Source: Natronomonas salina
GTDB lineage: Archaea; Halobacteriota; Halobacteria; Halobacteriales; Haloarculaceae
Length of the DNA stretch: 64,000 nucleotides
Reading direction: 5' to 3'
NCBI RefSeq assembly: GCF_013391105.1
Contig: NZ_CP058335.1
Span: 2,232,001 to 2,296,000, forward strand
How positions within the stretch are numbered: position 1 is the first letter of the stretch; each line of letters opens with the position of its first letter. The notes below the pieces were generated by a model that was given only the letters and a program-made list of their open reading frames with translations, searched no databases and was not told the DNA's origin. The translations under genes were made by a program, and so were the position numbers. Below are positions 1 to 7,921 of this stretch, in pieces.

Positions 1-819
1 GCACTCCCCGAGGAGGCGACCGAGGAATTGCCAGATTCTGCGTCGAACCATAGCGACCAGCAGCACTGGACCCCCGCGCAACGACAACAGCTCCTCGATT
101 ATACGCGCCAGCGAGCGCACGACGTCATCGACGAAGAGGGCCACAGTGCCGCAGCGATACAAGCGGCTCGAGATCGGGCGCTCGTGGCGATGCTCTACTT
201 CGCGGCCGTACGTGGGGCCGAGGTCCTGCGTCACCGACGTGATTCTCGGGAAGGCCGTCAGGGTCTCCGCTGGGACCGGGTTTCACTCTCCGACGGGACT
301 GTCGAGCTATTAGGAAAAGGCGAGCAAGCATGGGTCAAACACCCGTTGCCAGGGCCCACCACAGAGTATCTAAAGCAATTGAAGCGCGTGCAGCGACCGG
401 CTTCGGACTCCTGGCCGGTGTTTCCGACAAGTCACGCGCCATCGAAGTGGTCGGTTGCCCGAGAAGCCCTTCCTGAGCAAGACGTTGACGTGCTTGTCGA
501 TGAAATGGGGAGTATCGATGCTGTACTGCGTGAGTACGATGTCTCGCCCCCATCGCTGACGACGGATGGTGCCCGAAGCCGCCTCCAGACGCTGACTGCG
601 AACACAGGCGTGGACCTCGGCGAGAGTGCTGACTACCTCCAGCCGCACGGAGCTCGGCGTGGGATGATTGGGGAGGTTTTCAAGCGAGATCGTGGAGAGG
701 CCCAGGACCTGGGTCGCCATAAGGACATGTCGACGACCGAGGAATCCTATCGCCATCTAGAGGTGGAAGAGCAGCGAAAACGGCTTGATGGACTCATCGA
801 AGACATCGACTCCACGTGA
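1..819 (+). CDS. Tyrosine recombinase/integrase, 5' end cut by window
   Basis: This is a site-specific recombinase of the phage-integrase superfamily, which cuts and rejoins DNA through a tyrosine. The frame is open back to base 1; the first in-window start is a TTG at 28, so the gene almost certainly begins upstream and lacks its N-terminal SAM-like domain here. Visible motifs are the box I arginine (AVRGAEVL), the HGARR box II and a C-terminal ESYRHLE with the likely nucleophilic tyrosine. Spacing between the arginine and HxxR is somewhat long. It probably mobilises the 1-7792 element, although it sits far from the tRNA-Cys end. Confidence 0.75.
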   Translation, partial: ALPEEATEELPDSASNHSDQQHWTPAQRQQLLDYTRQRAHDVIDEEGHSAAAIQAARDRALVAMLYFAAVRGAEVLRHRRDSREGRQGLRWDRVSLSDGTVELLGKGEQAWVKHPLPGPTTEYLKQLKRVQRPASDSWPVFPTSHAPSKWSVAREALPEQDVDVLVDEMGSIDAVLREYDVSPPSLTTDGARSRLQTLTANTGVDLGESADYLQPHGARRGMIGEVFKRDRGEAQDLGRHKDMSTTEESYRHLEVEEQRKRLDGLIEDIDST

Positions 820-1039
820 ATCGTGGTAGAGGTGCCCGGGACCGCCGACTTAGGCAACTTGGACAACGATTTCCGGGATCTGAGTCAGTCGTTCGTTAAA
901 GGGAGCATTTCATGGCGGACGCCGATATAAACCATATACTGATATATAAAATAGTGGCACGGCTCCTACGGAGGTCCCTCGTAAACGCTTCAGATCACCG
1001 CTTTAGACGGTCTCAGAGCGAGAATCCCACTAATTGCAA

Positions 1040-1222
1040 CTACATTCGGGAGTGGGCGTTAGCAAACTCCTCAACGTGTGCGTGAATCCCTTCAGCTAGC
1101 TCGTGCATCGCGGGCGCTAGGTCACGACCAGGGAGATCGATATCGTAGTAGATCCATGGTGTCGCGGCGGAACGCATCTTGAGTACCGACCGGTATCGGG
1201 ATGCAGACGTGGGTTCCGTCAT
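1040..1222 (-). CDS. Hypothetical small protein (60 aa)
   Basis: I do not recognise this protein. It has a fairly acidic C-terminal half with a plausible helix (AMHELAEGIHAHVEEFANAH) and no membrane segment. The only support is an acidic composition like halophilic proteins and a perfect palindrome (1238-1254) just upstream of its start. It lies alone in the AT-rich 820-1479 stretch, where no other gene is convincing. It could be a chance ORF or a remnant. Confidence 0.3.
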   Translation of the reverse strand: MTEPTSASRYRSVLKMRSAATPWIYYDIDLPGRDLAPAMHELAEGIHAHVEEFANAHSRM

Positions 1223-1237
1223 CCAAGTCCGGTGATT

Positions 1238-1254
1238 GAACCGGATTCCGGTTC
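1238..1254. promoter_or_regulatory. Perfect palindrome GAACCGGA-T-TCCGGTTC
   Basis: Two 8-bp arms around a single T, running into a second palindrome GTTCATGAAC (1251-1260). It sits 16-32 nt upstream of the minus-strand ORF at 1222, so an operator is possible; no regulator is assigned. Confidence 0.35.
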
Positions 1255-1428
1255 ATGAACGGGCAGGTGGTTCAGTGTCCTTTAGACATTACACCCACGC
1301 ACGCAACCGTATACGCCGACGTGTGCGAACGGTTCGTTCCTATGAGGAGTGGGATTTCGTCGCTGCAAACTCCGCTTCGCCATGGAGAATCATAGTCTGC
1401 AGAGGTTACGTTCTAAGCGTTCATTTGC

Positions 1429-1453
1429 CGTTCGAACGAGCCAAACCCTTTAG
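1429..1453 (+). promoter_or_regulatory. hicBA promoter with palindrome CGTTCGAACG
   Basis: A 10-bp palindrome (1429-1438) lies directly before a box A-like CCCTTTAG (about 1446-1453), which is about 30 nt upstream of the hicB ATG. That spacing fits a leaderless haloarchaeal transcript. HicB antitoxins commonly repress their own promoter, so the palindrome is a candidate operator (inference). Confidence 0.45.
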
Positions 1454-1479
1454 CCTCTCAACTCGTAACCACAGACAGC

Positions 1480-1749
1480 ATGGCCAGCTCGACTCGGGAT
1501 ACGGAGCCCCACGATGGGGAAATCCACCTTTGGGAGGAGGACGACTGGTGGATCGCGAAGGATATCGAGACGGGGGTGACAACCCAGGGGCAAACGCGTA
1601 CGGCTGCACTTTCAAATCTTGATGAGGCGATTGTGCTATCGAACAACGAAGCAGGGCGCGAGCCCACCGACGAAGAACTCCGCGAGATCGGTATCGACCC
1701 CGAGGACAACATCACCGGTAGCCAGGAACCACCGGACGTTCTCGAGTAG
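1480..1749 (+). CDS. hicB: HicB-family antitoxin
   Basis: This is the antitoxin of a type II HicAB pair: it binds and neutralises HicA and usually represses the operon. The 89-residue protein begins with a beta-rich stretch (EDDWWIAKDIETGVTTQGQT) followed by the helix TRTAALSNLDEAIVLS, the typical HicB partial RNase-H-like core. The tail is acidic, without an obvious DNA-binding domain. hicA follows with no gap (stop at 1747-1749, next start at 1750 or 1753), so the two are co-transcribed. The order is antitoxin first. Identification rests on motif resemblance and the neighbour. Confidence 0.8.
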   Translation: MASSTRDTEPHDGEIHLWEEDDWWIAKDIETGVTTQGQTRTAALSNLDEAIVLSNNEAGREPTDEELREIGIDPEDNITGSQEPPDVLE

Positions 1750-1752
1750 TTG

Positions 1753-2004
1753 ATGAGTCGGCGGACGTTTTCTGGCCAAGAAGTCGCGAAGGTCCTCGTG
1801 AATGCCGGCGGCTTCAAATGGCGACGCACGACTGGCGATCACGCTCAGCTATACTACGAACATCCCACAAATGAGGAGGATAAACGCCAGGTGACCGTGC
1901 CATTGCACGACGAACTCAGGACGGGAACCCTTCGGAGTATCGCTGAGGATGCAGGGGCGAACGATTTCAATGCCTTCTGTGATTGGATCGACACCAATTC
2001 GTGA
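1753..2004 (+). CDS. hicA: HicA-family mRNA interferase toxin
   Basis: This is a small ribosome-independent RNase toxin with a dsRBD-like fold. Visible family signatures are the G-F-x-W-x-R-x-x-GDHAQLYY region containing the catalytic histidine, then QVTVPLHDELRTGTLRSIAEDAG, the canonical HicA C-terminal strand and helix. The ATG at 1753 was chosen; a TTG at 1750 abuts the hicB stop codon. Length (83 aa) is normal. A palindrome CCAATATTGG (2021-2030) lies 16 nt past the stop. The toxin appears intact. Confidence 0.87.
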   Translation: MSRRTFSGQEVAKVLVNAGGFKWRRTTGDHAQLYYEHPTNEEDKRQVTVPLHDELRTGTLRSIAEDAGANDFNAFCDWIDTNS

Positions 2005-2211
2005 CTCTATAGCCGGATGCCCAATATTGGAACATATTGAGGCGACTCGACCTACACCTATTCCCCTCGGGCGCCGTATATAGCAGAAGGGATAATTTCG
2101 TAGTACCCTATCCGAATCAGCCTGTCGTTCGATCCTGCGAACAGACCGTGTGACCCGCCTATAATATATGGTTAAAACTGTATCTGTTGCCCGAGACCTA
2201 CTTACGTCTAT

Positions 2212-2340
2212 ATGGGTGAACTGTGTCCGCGGTGTCAACAACCGGTTTCAGAAACGGAGGATAGAGAGCTACTCGAATACGGCATAAAGCGGATATATGT
2301 GTGCGGAGATTGCGATAACCGATTCTCAGTGAAAGTCTGA
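2212..2340 (+). CDS. 42-aa double-CxxC zinc microprotein
   Basis: This very short ORF starts ATGGGTGAACTGTGTCC and encodes a protein with two metal-binding knuckles: CPRC near the N-terminus and CGDC near the C-terminus, a one-site zinc ribbon. Haloarchaeal genomes encode many such CPxCG-type microproteins, mostly of unknown role. A box A-like ATAATATAT (about 2161-2169) lies upstream. The 3' end overlaps the 3' end of the convergent gene at 2326-2496, and both share a hairpin. The function is unknown; protein partner or nucleic acid binding is speculative. Confidence 0.65.
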   Translation: MGELCPRCQQPVSETEDRELLEYGIKRIYVCGDCDNRFSVKV

Positions 2341-2496
2341 CCTACGCTCAGACTTCACGGGTTTTTTGCAATTTGTGTTAATCGAATAATGGTGTGTCTC
2401 CATCGCATGCTCGATGGCGTGGTTGCTGACTTGTTCTGGTGTGAGTTCATCGGCAGTACGTAGTTCCCAGTTGCATTGTTCACACCATGCTCGCAT
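2326..2496 (-). CDS. Small C2H2-like zinc-finger protein
   Basis: This is a 56-residue protein starting at MRAWCEQC. CEQC followed by NHAIEH and METHH gives a plausible Cys2-His2 zinc site, and EQVSNHAIEHAMETHH is likely one helix. The ATG at 2494-2496 was preferred over an upstream start at 2523 because a CTTATG-like box lies about 30 nt before it (leaderless). It converges on the 42-aa zinc protein with a 15-nt overlap. The role is unknown; small zinc fingers of this kind are common in archaeal mobile elements. Confidence 0.55.
   Translation of the reverse strand: MRAWCEQCNWELRTADELTPEQVSNHAIEHAMETHHYSINTNCKKPVKSERRSDFH
2330..2367. terminator. Shared bidirectional terminator hairpin
   Basis: An 8-bp perfect stem AAGTCTGA / TCAGACTT (2333-2340 and 2348-2355) with loop CCTACGC; with one bulged A it extends to about 11 bp. 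A T-rich run (GTTTTTTG, 2361-2368) follows on the plus strand. The stem lies inside the overlapping 3' ends of the two convergent zinc-protein genes. Confidence 0.55.
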
Positions 2497-2580
2497 AGAT
2501 ATAATTTGGAGTCGAAACAACATAAGTAGATGGGAGTGAATGGTATTTAGATTTACAAAAGTGCCGCGGAAGATTCCAGT

Positions 2581-2817
2581 ATGGACATTGTGCTCAGTAT
2601 CCTCGAAGAAGTCGCCGATGCCGAGGAGTCCCGCCCTCTTGATTTACCTCCCCTCAATGATGCTATCGACGTAGATTCTCTGGAACAGCTCATTGACTCC
2701 TTAGACCAATTCGAGACGATTCAGTTTACGTACTGTCACTACAGAATCACCGTTAAAGGAGACGGTACCATTTTCATCGATACAAGCGAGACTGCGATGA
2801 TAACCGATGTACAGTGA
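2581..2817 (+). CDS. HalOD1 output-domain protein
   Basis: This is a stand-alone haloarchaeal output domain (HalOD1), a small alpha/beta domain seen alone or at the end of haloarchaeal signalling proteins; its ligand is unknown. The 78-residue ORF shows the family pattern: helix ILEEVADAEE, the DLPPLNDAIDVDSLEQLI core, then strands IQFTYCHYRITVKGDGTIFI. It stands upstream of the histidine kinase at 3037 on the same strand but 219 nt away, so a functional link to signalling is suggestive only. Confidence 0.75.
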   Translation: MDIVLSILEEVADAEESRPLDLPPLNDAIDVDSLEQLIDSLDQFETIQFTYCHYRITVKGDGTIFIDTSETAMITDVQ

Positions 2818-3036
2818 ACCAATGGGCATTCCCGTTTGAGGAATACTTGCACGGTTGACCAGCTTTACCGACCGATTTGAGAAGAAGTTGGTGCCAATAC
2901 GGCGAGACTGGGTCAGTCGACTGATTGGTCCTGCTTATTAATCAGGTCCACGCCCCGCCCTTGTCCATTTTCCACGCTCCATATGTAGCTATAAACTATA
3001 GGAGAGTATACCTGAACCTATGTCGTAACTATATGG

Positions 3037-4071
3037 ATGGTTGAGATACCAGGGGAGGAGATAGAGACGAGGCAATCGGAGGCGGCGGATTATCAACGCC
3101 TCATCGGAGCCCCACAGGAAATTGCCCAGTTCATACTCGATCCAAACGGAGAGATCGTCGAGTGGCCATCAGGAGCCCAAGACGTCTATGGGTTCGACGA
3201 GAACGAGGTCTTGGGTCAATCGTTGGAGTATCTCTACGCAGAGGGGAAAGATCAACCGTCACCCGAGACATTGCTGACGGAGGCGGAACAGGATTCGATC
3301 ACCCGTCAGAACTGGCAGGAACGAGCCGATGGCGACGTGTTTTGGGCTCGGTTCAGCGTGTCTCCGCTGACCAACGACTCGCTGCAGAGATATGTTGTCG
3401 CCAGCCAGGATATCACGGTACAGAAACAGTACGAACAGATGCTCGAGCGGCAGAACGATCGCCTCAAGGAGTTCACCGATATGCTGGCACACGACTTGCA
3501 GTCACCACTGTCGGTCCTCGATGGTCGCATCGAACTGTATCAACAAACCGGCGAGGACGCACATCTTGACTCCATTCAGGAGACGACCGAGCGGATGAAG
3601 CGACTCGTCGAGGACCTGCTTCGGGTTTCTCGCCAGGGCAGGGTGGTCCAGGATCCGGAACCGACCGAGCTTGAATCACTCATCGAGACGGCGATGGAGG
3701 GGACGCTCCCGGCAGGTGCGAACATCGAGTACGAGTCCATGCCGGAGGTATTGGCTGACCGAGACCGACTCATCGAAGTCTTCGAGAACCTCTTTCAGAA
3801 CAGTGTGACTCATGGCGGGGAGGACGTGACAATTCGGATCGGACCGCTTCAGAACGGGTTCTATATCGAAGATGATGGCCCGGGGATTCCCGAAAAGGAT
3901 CATGGGTCAGTGTTCCAGCACGGGTTCTCGACGCGGGAAGACGGGACGGGATATGGGTTATCGGTTGTCCAATCGATCATCGGTGCACACGATTGGGATA
4001 TCGAGGTGACAGCTGCCGCAGATGGCGGCGCTCGGTTCGAAGTCACGGGACTCGAATTCGTAAGTGAGTAA
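3037..4071 (+). CDS. PAS-domain sensor histidine kinase
   Basis: This is a soluble two-component sensor kinase of 344 residues. A PAS domain (about residues 20-130, with VEWPSGAQDVYGFDENEVLGQ-type PAS core) is followed by a HisKA dimerisation helix with the phospho-acceptor His152 in LAHDLQSPL, and a HATPase_c domain with N-box ENLFQNSVTHG, DDGPGIP and the GTGYGLSVV lid. No transmembrane segment or signal peptide is present, so it should sense a cytosolic cue through PAS. No response regulator is adjacent. It converges with the primase/helicase gene. All catalytic motifs look intact. Confidence 0.9.
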   Translation: MVEIPGEEIETRQSEAADYQRLIGAPQEIAQFILDPNGEIVEWPSGAQDVYGFDENEVLGQSLEYLYAEGKDQPSPETLLTEAEQDSITRQNWQERADGDVFWARFSVSPLTNDSLQRYVVASQDITVQKQYEQMLERQNDRLKEFTDMLAHDLQSPLSVLDGRIELYQQTGEDAHLDSIQETTERMKRLVEDLLRVSRQGRVVQDPEPTELESLIETAMEGTLPAGANIEYESMPEVLADRDRLIEVFENLFQNSVTHGGEDVTIRIGPLQNGFYIEDDGPGIPEKDHGSVFQHGFSTREDGTGYGLSVVQSIIGAHDWDIEVTAAADGGARFEVTGLEFVSE

Positions 4072-4130
4072 CGTGTAAAATTAGAGTGCTGCGGCTCATC
4101 ACCATCCTTCGAACACGGAATCCCGCGGGT

Positions 4131-7100
4131 CTACTCCGGTGGCGGACCTCCCTGGAATGCAGCCAATGACACGGCACGTGTGGCTACTACGGAGCCACCT
4201 CGCTGATTTCTGCTATATTGTTCCACCGCAACATCCTCAATCGGGAACGACCACGTATAGGAGCCCCATACGGGGCTGTTCGTGATGTCGTCGATCTCGA
4301 GGTCAGCGATTCCACTCGCTGGAGCGTCTTCAGCGGTGAACACATCCGCTCCATAGTCACCGACGCCCTCGCGACAGCTGATCAGGCCGTCCTCGTAGAG
4401 TCGAGCGAGCGTCTTCGCGACGTGTCGCTTGGACACATCGGTAGCGTCCGCCAGTTCTCGGGCGGTCGCGGATTCACGAGCCCGGAGGGCCTCGATCACG
4501 GTTCGCTGAGCGTCAGTGGCGACCCATTCGACGCCTGATACCTCGTGGTCGGCGAAGCCATTCGGCATCGCATTCGTGTGGACGAAGACGAGTGCGTGGT
4601 TTTCGGGGTCGTCTGCATCACGTGCATACCGGCCAGCGGACTGGGCGACGTGGGCTTCACGGACGGACGCCAAGATTTCGCTGGCGGCGTCTGCGTCGGG
4701 GCCGACGAACCCGCGGCCGTGGGCGCGACGTTCGTTTCCGGCCGCCGTTTCGGTGGTCTCGGGTTCGGCGTGGAGATTGCACTCCGCCAGGAGATTCAAG
4801 ACGTAGTCGTCGCCGGGATCGATCGAACCGTGGACGAGCCCGACGTTCCGGTCGCCGAAGTCGTCTCTTGAGCGCTCTTCGCCGAAGTGCATGGTTTCCG
4901 GATCGGAGATGTCGGCCTCGCGCATCAGCTGGGCGACATCGGTCTCGACGCTGGCGGCGGTGATGCAGGTGTCGAAATCGTCGCCATACCGGTGTTCGAG
5001 ATGTTCGATGAGGACTCGCGTGGCATCGGGGTTGAAGTACTCGCCGCTGGCGAGTGGGCGAACGGCGTCCCCGACCTGGACGACGCGGAGCCCCCGCTCA
5101 TAGCGACGCCAGAGGCGGCGTTCGTCGGCGTCCAAAACGCGAGCCGGGAGGATGTCCGTGGTCGTGTTGCGTTCCCAGAGAGGGAGGCTTGGATGTGCGT
5201 CAAGCCCGATCACGCTTCGGGCATTCGAGAGATCGGGGACGCTTCGGACGCTCTGGACGCGGTTATTGTCGTCGATAACGACTGTGATCCAGGTGCGTGA
5301 CCAGCGGTCGTCATCGTGGGCGTTGGCGTCGAGTCGCGGCGGCGTGTAGGTGACGGTGCCGACGGCGCGTCCGTTGACGTCGTGGCCTTGCGCGAGCCCA
5401 GACCAGATGGCCTCTGCCAGCGCGGGCGCGAGGGTATGTGCGTCAGGATCCTCGAAGTACCACTCGAGATCCGGATCGTGGTCGAGGACGCCTCTCGTGG
5501 CGAAGGCTTCTCGAAGTAAATCGTCCTGAACTTGTTGTCGGTATGCGCGCCGGGCCATCGTTACGAAGGCCTCCCAAGTGGTGACAGGCGCGCCAGCTTC
5601 CTGGAGGAACGCCGTGACAGCGCGCTGGATGCGGTCGTTCGTGAGGTGCTCGCCGTCAACGGCGAAGTCAGGCTGCTCGTCGAAGATGACGTTACAATGC
5701 TGGGTGAGTCCGGGGACGTACGCGAACTGGTGGGTGGCGTGAATGACGTCGACGGCGGGGTTGCCGTCCTCGGTTCGAGGCAGGCTGTCCCACTGGCTGA
5801 TCGCGGGACAGGGATCGTCGCCGTGAGAGCACGGGAGGTCGATTCCTTGGTCGTTGTGTTCGGCGAGGTAGGCGTGTGCAGTCGAGAATGGGATGCCGCG
5901 GCCGTCACAGACGGCATCGAACCACTCAGAGGCGGGCGTCCGGTTCATCGTGATATCCGCGGTGTCGTCGTCTTCTTCCGAAGGATCGTGGATGCCGTGG
6001 GCGACTGGACAGGCTTCCTTCCGCCCGCGGAGCACAGCATGGGTCACGCAACTCGCCTCGCTGCTGTGTTCGGCTGCCGTGTCGCGCGCTTCCCGAGTGG
6101 GGCTGAACTGGACCACGGGTTGTTCGCCGGTGACGTTGGCGTGGTCCAGCCAGGGCTCGGTCGCGACGGTATAGCTCTTCCCGAGGCCAGTCGGCGCGTC
6201 GACGACGACGTCCTCCTGGTTTCGCACCGCCTCGAGCACCCGGTCACGCAGCCGATCGCGTGCCTCGTCGGTTGATGGCCATTCGACGTCGCGGTCAGCG
6301 GCAGCACGCGTTCGCTGCTCCTCGTCGAGCGCGTCGAGCTTTTCTAGCGGAACTGTACTCACCGGGTCGCCAGCTCCGGGCTCAGTTTCGTACTCGGGGA
6401 TGTGGGCGCCACGGTCACGTAGCGCCTCGACGGCGGCCCAGAATTCCTCACCGCTGGGATACGCAGTCTCGGTGGTGATGATGCCCTCCTCGAGGGCGAC
6501 AACCTGGAGAGCGTCAAGGCCGATCATCCCTTTGCGATACACCCAGCCATCGTCGACTTCCGCGAGTCGCGTACCGCTCTTCGACTGTGCCCAGCTGGGG
6601 TCGAGGTCCTTGCTTCCGTCGCTTCGCTCGTTGGTCACGCGCGACCGGAGACGGATGTCCGAAGGGCCTGTATGCTGGATGGCGTCGAAGACATCCTGCA
6701 TGTCGTCGGTGGTCTCGATATCTGCGAGTGCCTCTTTCGAGGTACTGGGTGTGGCGTCGAGGTCGTCCGGACGGGACGCAGGCGTGGAGGCTTGCGCAGC
6801 CTCGAGCGCGCCGGGGAAATTGGCCAGGATGTCGTCAACGATCCCCTGGATGTCTCGAGTCGACGACGCGGACTCAGGGATGTGATTGCCGGTGACGGTG
6901 GTGTATCGGCGGCCGGGATAGAGTTCGAGCTCGGCGTCCGGCCACTCGGGCGACGACAGATCAATCGTCAGGGTCTGAACGTCGTCAGGGAGCCGGAAGC
7001 CACCGAGGGCATGCGCGCCCGTGCCGGATGGCGACCACTCGCAGAAGGTCCCGGCGAGCTGGTCGAGTAGCGCCGCGGCGTCGGGGGCGACCTCACCAGT

Positions 7101-7691
7101 CTCTGGGTCACGGATGTCGTCGAAGTCTAGCAGGCCGACGTGGGGCTCGTCGGGGACGTCACGTGCGGGGTCTATCGATTGGTAGTTGGGGTCGTCGTCC
7201 CAGTCGGAGCGGTCGGGCGCCGTGAGGTAGTATGCAAGGCCGAGGTCGTCGTCGTGGTCGATCCAGTCGCGCGCGGATTCGAACTCGAGCCAGGCCTCAG
7301 GGTTCTTCGCGCCGACGAAGGCGTAGCCGTCATCCCGATCGGAACGTCCCCAGTGGGGATTCCGGGGGACCTTGCGCCCGTCGCTGTCCTGCCAGAGGAG
7401 CCAGCGCGCGCCCGCCTCGACGAGGTCCTCCGGATAGGTGTCTGGCTCGACGTCGTCGAGCTCGATCTCGTCGGGGCTGTACGCGCTGTCTTCACCGGGA
7501 ATGCGGTCGCCCGTAGCATCGTTTCTGGACTGCTCTGTCGTGGATTCATCGGCTGGCAGTGTCGGGTCGTCGGTGACGTCCACCATCTGCGCATGATGGG
7601 TCTCACAAAGCCCGCCACCATGCGAGGTATCGCGAGCCGCTCGATTGCAGTCGTCGAGGACACACTGCTGTTCGGGCGGAATCTGCGTCAC
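4131..7691 (-). CDS. Primase-polymerase/helicase fusion replication protein
   Basis: This 1186-residue protein is typical of haloarchaeal plasmids and proviruses. A cysteine/histidine knuckle (CVLDDC...CETHH, residues 10-34) precedes an acidic linker. A PrimPol-like region (about 85-290) carries GLLDFDD and SPSGTGAHALG. The helicase part has Walker A DAPTGLGKSYTVA (about residue 500), Walker B-like VIFDEQPDF (about 670) and the arginine-finger-like QSAGRYARD (about 1018). A winged-helix ATARELADATDVSKRHVAKTLARL region (about 1060-1105, quoted in part) lies near the end. It probably primes and unwinds element DNA. It begins about 100 nt from tRNA-Cys. Domain names are inferred from motifs. Confidence 0.8.
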   Translation of the reverse strand: MTQIPPEQQCVLDDCNRAARDTSHGGGLCETHHAQMVDVTDDPTLPADESTTEQSRNDATGDRIPGEDSAYSPDEIELDDVEPDTYPEDLVEAGARWLLWQDSDGRKVPRNPHWGRSDRDDGYAFVGAKNPEAWLEFESARDWIDHDDDLGLAYYLTAPDRSDWDDDPNYQSIDPARDVPDEPHVGLLDFDDIRDPETGEVAPDAAALLDQLAGTFCEWSPSGTGAHALGGFRLPDDVQTLTIDLSSPEWPDAELELYPGRRYTTVTGNHIPESASSTRDIQGIVDDILANFPGALEAAQASTPASRPDDLDATPSTSKEALADIETTDDMQDVFDAIQHTGPSDIRLRSRVTNERSDGSKDLDPSWAQSKSGTRLAEVDDGWVYRKGMIGLDALQVVALEEGIITTETAYPSGEEFWAAVEALRDRGAHIPEYETEPGAGDPVSTVPLEKLDALDEEQRTRAAADRDVEWPSTDEARDRLRDRVLEAVRNQEDVVVDAPTGLGKSYTVATEPWLDHANVTGEQPVVQFSPTREARDTAAEHSSEASCVTHAVLRGRKEACPVAHGIHDPSEEDDDTADITMNRTPASEWFDAVCDGRGIPFSTAHAYLAEHNDQGIDLPCSHGDDPCPAISQWDSLPRTEDGNPAVDVIHATHQFAYVPGLTQHCNVIFDEQPDFAVDGEHLTNDRIQRAVTAFLQEAGAPVTTWEAFVTMARRAYRQQVQDDLLREAFATRGVLDHDPDLEWYFEDPDAHTLAPALAEAIWSGLAQGHDVNGRAVGTVTYTPPRLDANAHDDDRWSRTWITVVIDDNNRVQSVRSVPDLSNARSVIGLDAHPSLPLWERNTTTDILPARVLDADERRLWRRYERGLRVVQVGDAVRPLASGEYFNPDATRVLIEHLEHRYGDDFDTCITAASVETDVAQLMREADISDPETMHFGEERSRDDFGDRNVGLVHGSIDPGDDYVLNLLAECNLHAEPETTETAAGNERRAHGRGFVGPDADAASEILASVREAHVAQSAGRYARDADDPENHALVFVHTNAMPNGFADHEVSGVEWVATDAQRTVIEALRARESATARELADATDVSKRHVAKTLARLYEDGLISCREGVGDYGADVFTAEDAPASGIADLEIDDITNSPVWGSYTWSFPIEDVAVEQYSRNQRGGSVVATRAVSLAAFQGGPPPE

Positions 7692-7792
7692 GGCCGACCA
7701 CCTCCGAGAACGCCGTCGCTACGGGAAAATGAGAGGTACAATCCCCCCGGAAGGACGGGGTTTATACCTTGGATTGTGAGGTTATTGGGGTA

Positions 7793-7868
7793 AGCCAAGG
7801 GCCGGATTTGAACCGGCGTATAGCTGCTCTGCAGGCAACCGCGTAAGGCCAGACTCTGCCACCTTGGC
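7793..7868 (-). tRNA. tRNA-Cys (GCA)
   Basis: The acceptor stem GCCAAGG/CCTTGGC, the anticodon arm GTTGC-CTGCAGA-GCAGC with anticodon GCA, and the T arm GCCGG-TTCAAAT-CCGGC are clear. The discriminator is T and no CCA is encoded. A box A TTTAAGC-like site lies about 30 nt upstream on the minus strand. The 3' end coincides with the boundary of the accessory element, making it the likely integration target. Confidence 0.95.
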
Positions 7869-7893
7869 GCAGGAGAGAGTAACGGTGTCGGCG

Positions 7894-7904
7894 GTTTAAG
7901 CGTA
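7894..7904 (-). promoter_or_regulatory. tRNA-Cys promoter box A
   Basis: On the minus strand CGCTTAAACC lies about 26-36 nt before the tRNA 5' end, so the tRNA has its own promoter rather than depending on the upstream acyl-CoA dehydrogenase gene, which ends at 7922. Confidence 0.5.
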
Positions 7905-7921
7905 GCGGTCCCCGGTCTCGG

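Larger units (their letters stand above)
1..7792. mobile_element. Integrated element (part), ending at tRNA-Cys
   Basis: The segment is visibly AT-richer than the rest of the window and carries mobile-element cargo: a tyrosine recombinase, HicB/HicA, tiny zinc proteins and a primase/helicase. It ends where tRNA-Cys (minus strand) ends, so the element lies downstream of the tRNA 3' end, the usual side for archaeal integrases that target tRNA genes. No second copy of the tRNA 3' half was found in positions 1-7792, so the other end is probably left of the window. Element identity and boundary are inferences. Confidence 0.6.

Noticed and set aside
912-1085. 57-codon plus-strand ORF starting ATGGCGGACGCC
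   Set aside because: Composition is basic and AT-driven, it overlaps a minus-strand ORF and has no family match or start signals.
1236-1622. 128-aa plus-strand ORF from a TTG start
   Set aside because: It overlaps hicB out of frame, is Arg/His-rich and has no family pattern.
7760-7792. Left att repeat near the tRNA (CCTTGGATTGTGAGG)
   Set aside because: Only seven bases match the tRNA end; too short to call an attachment repeat.
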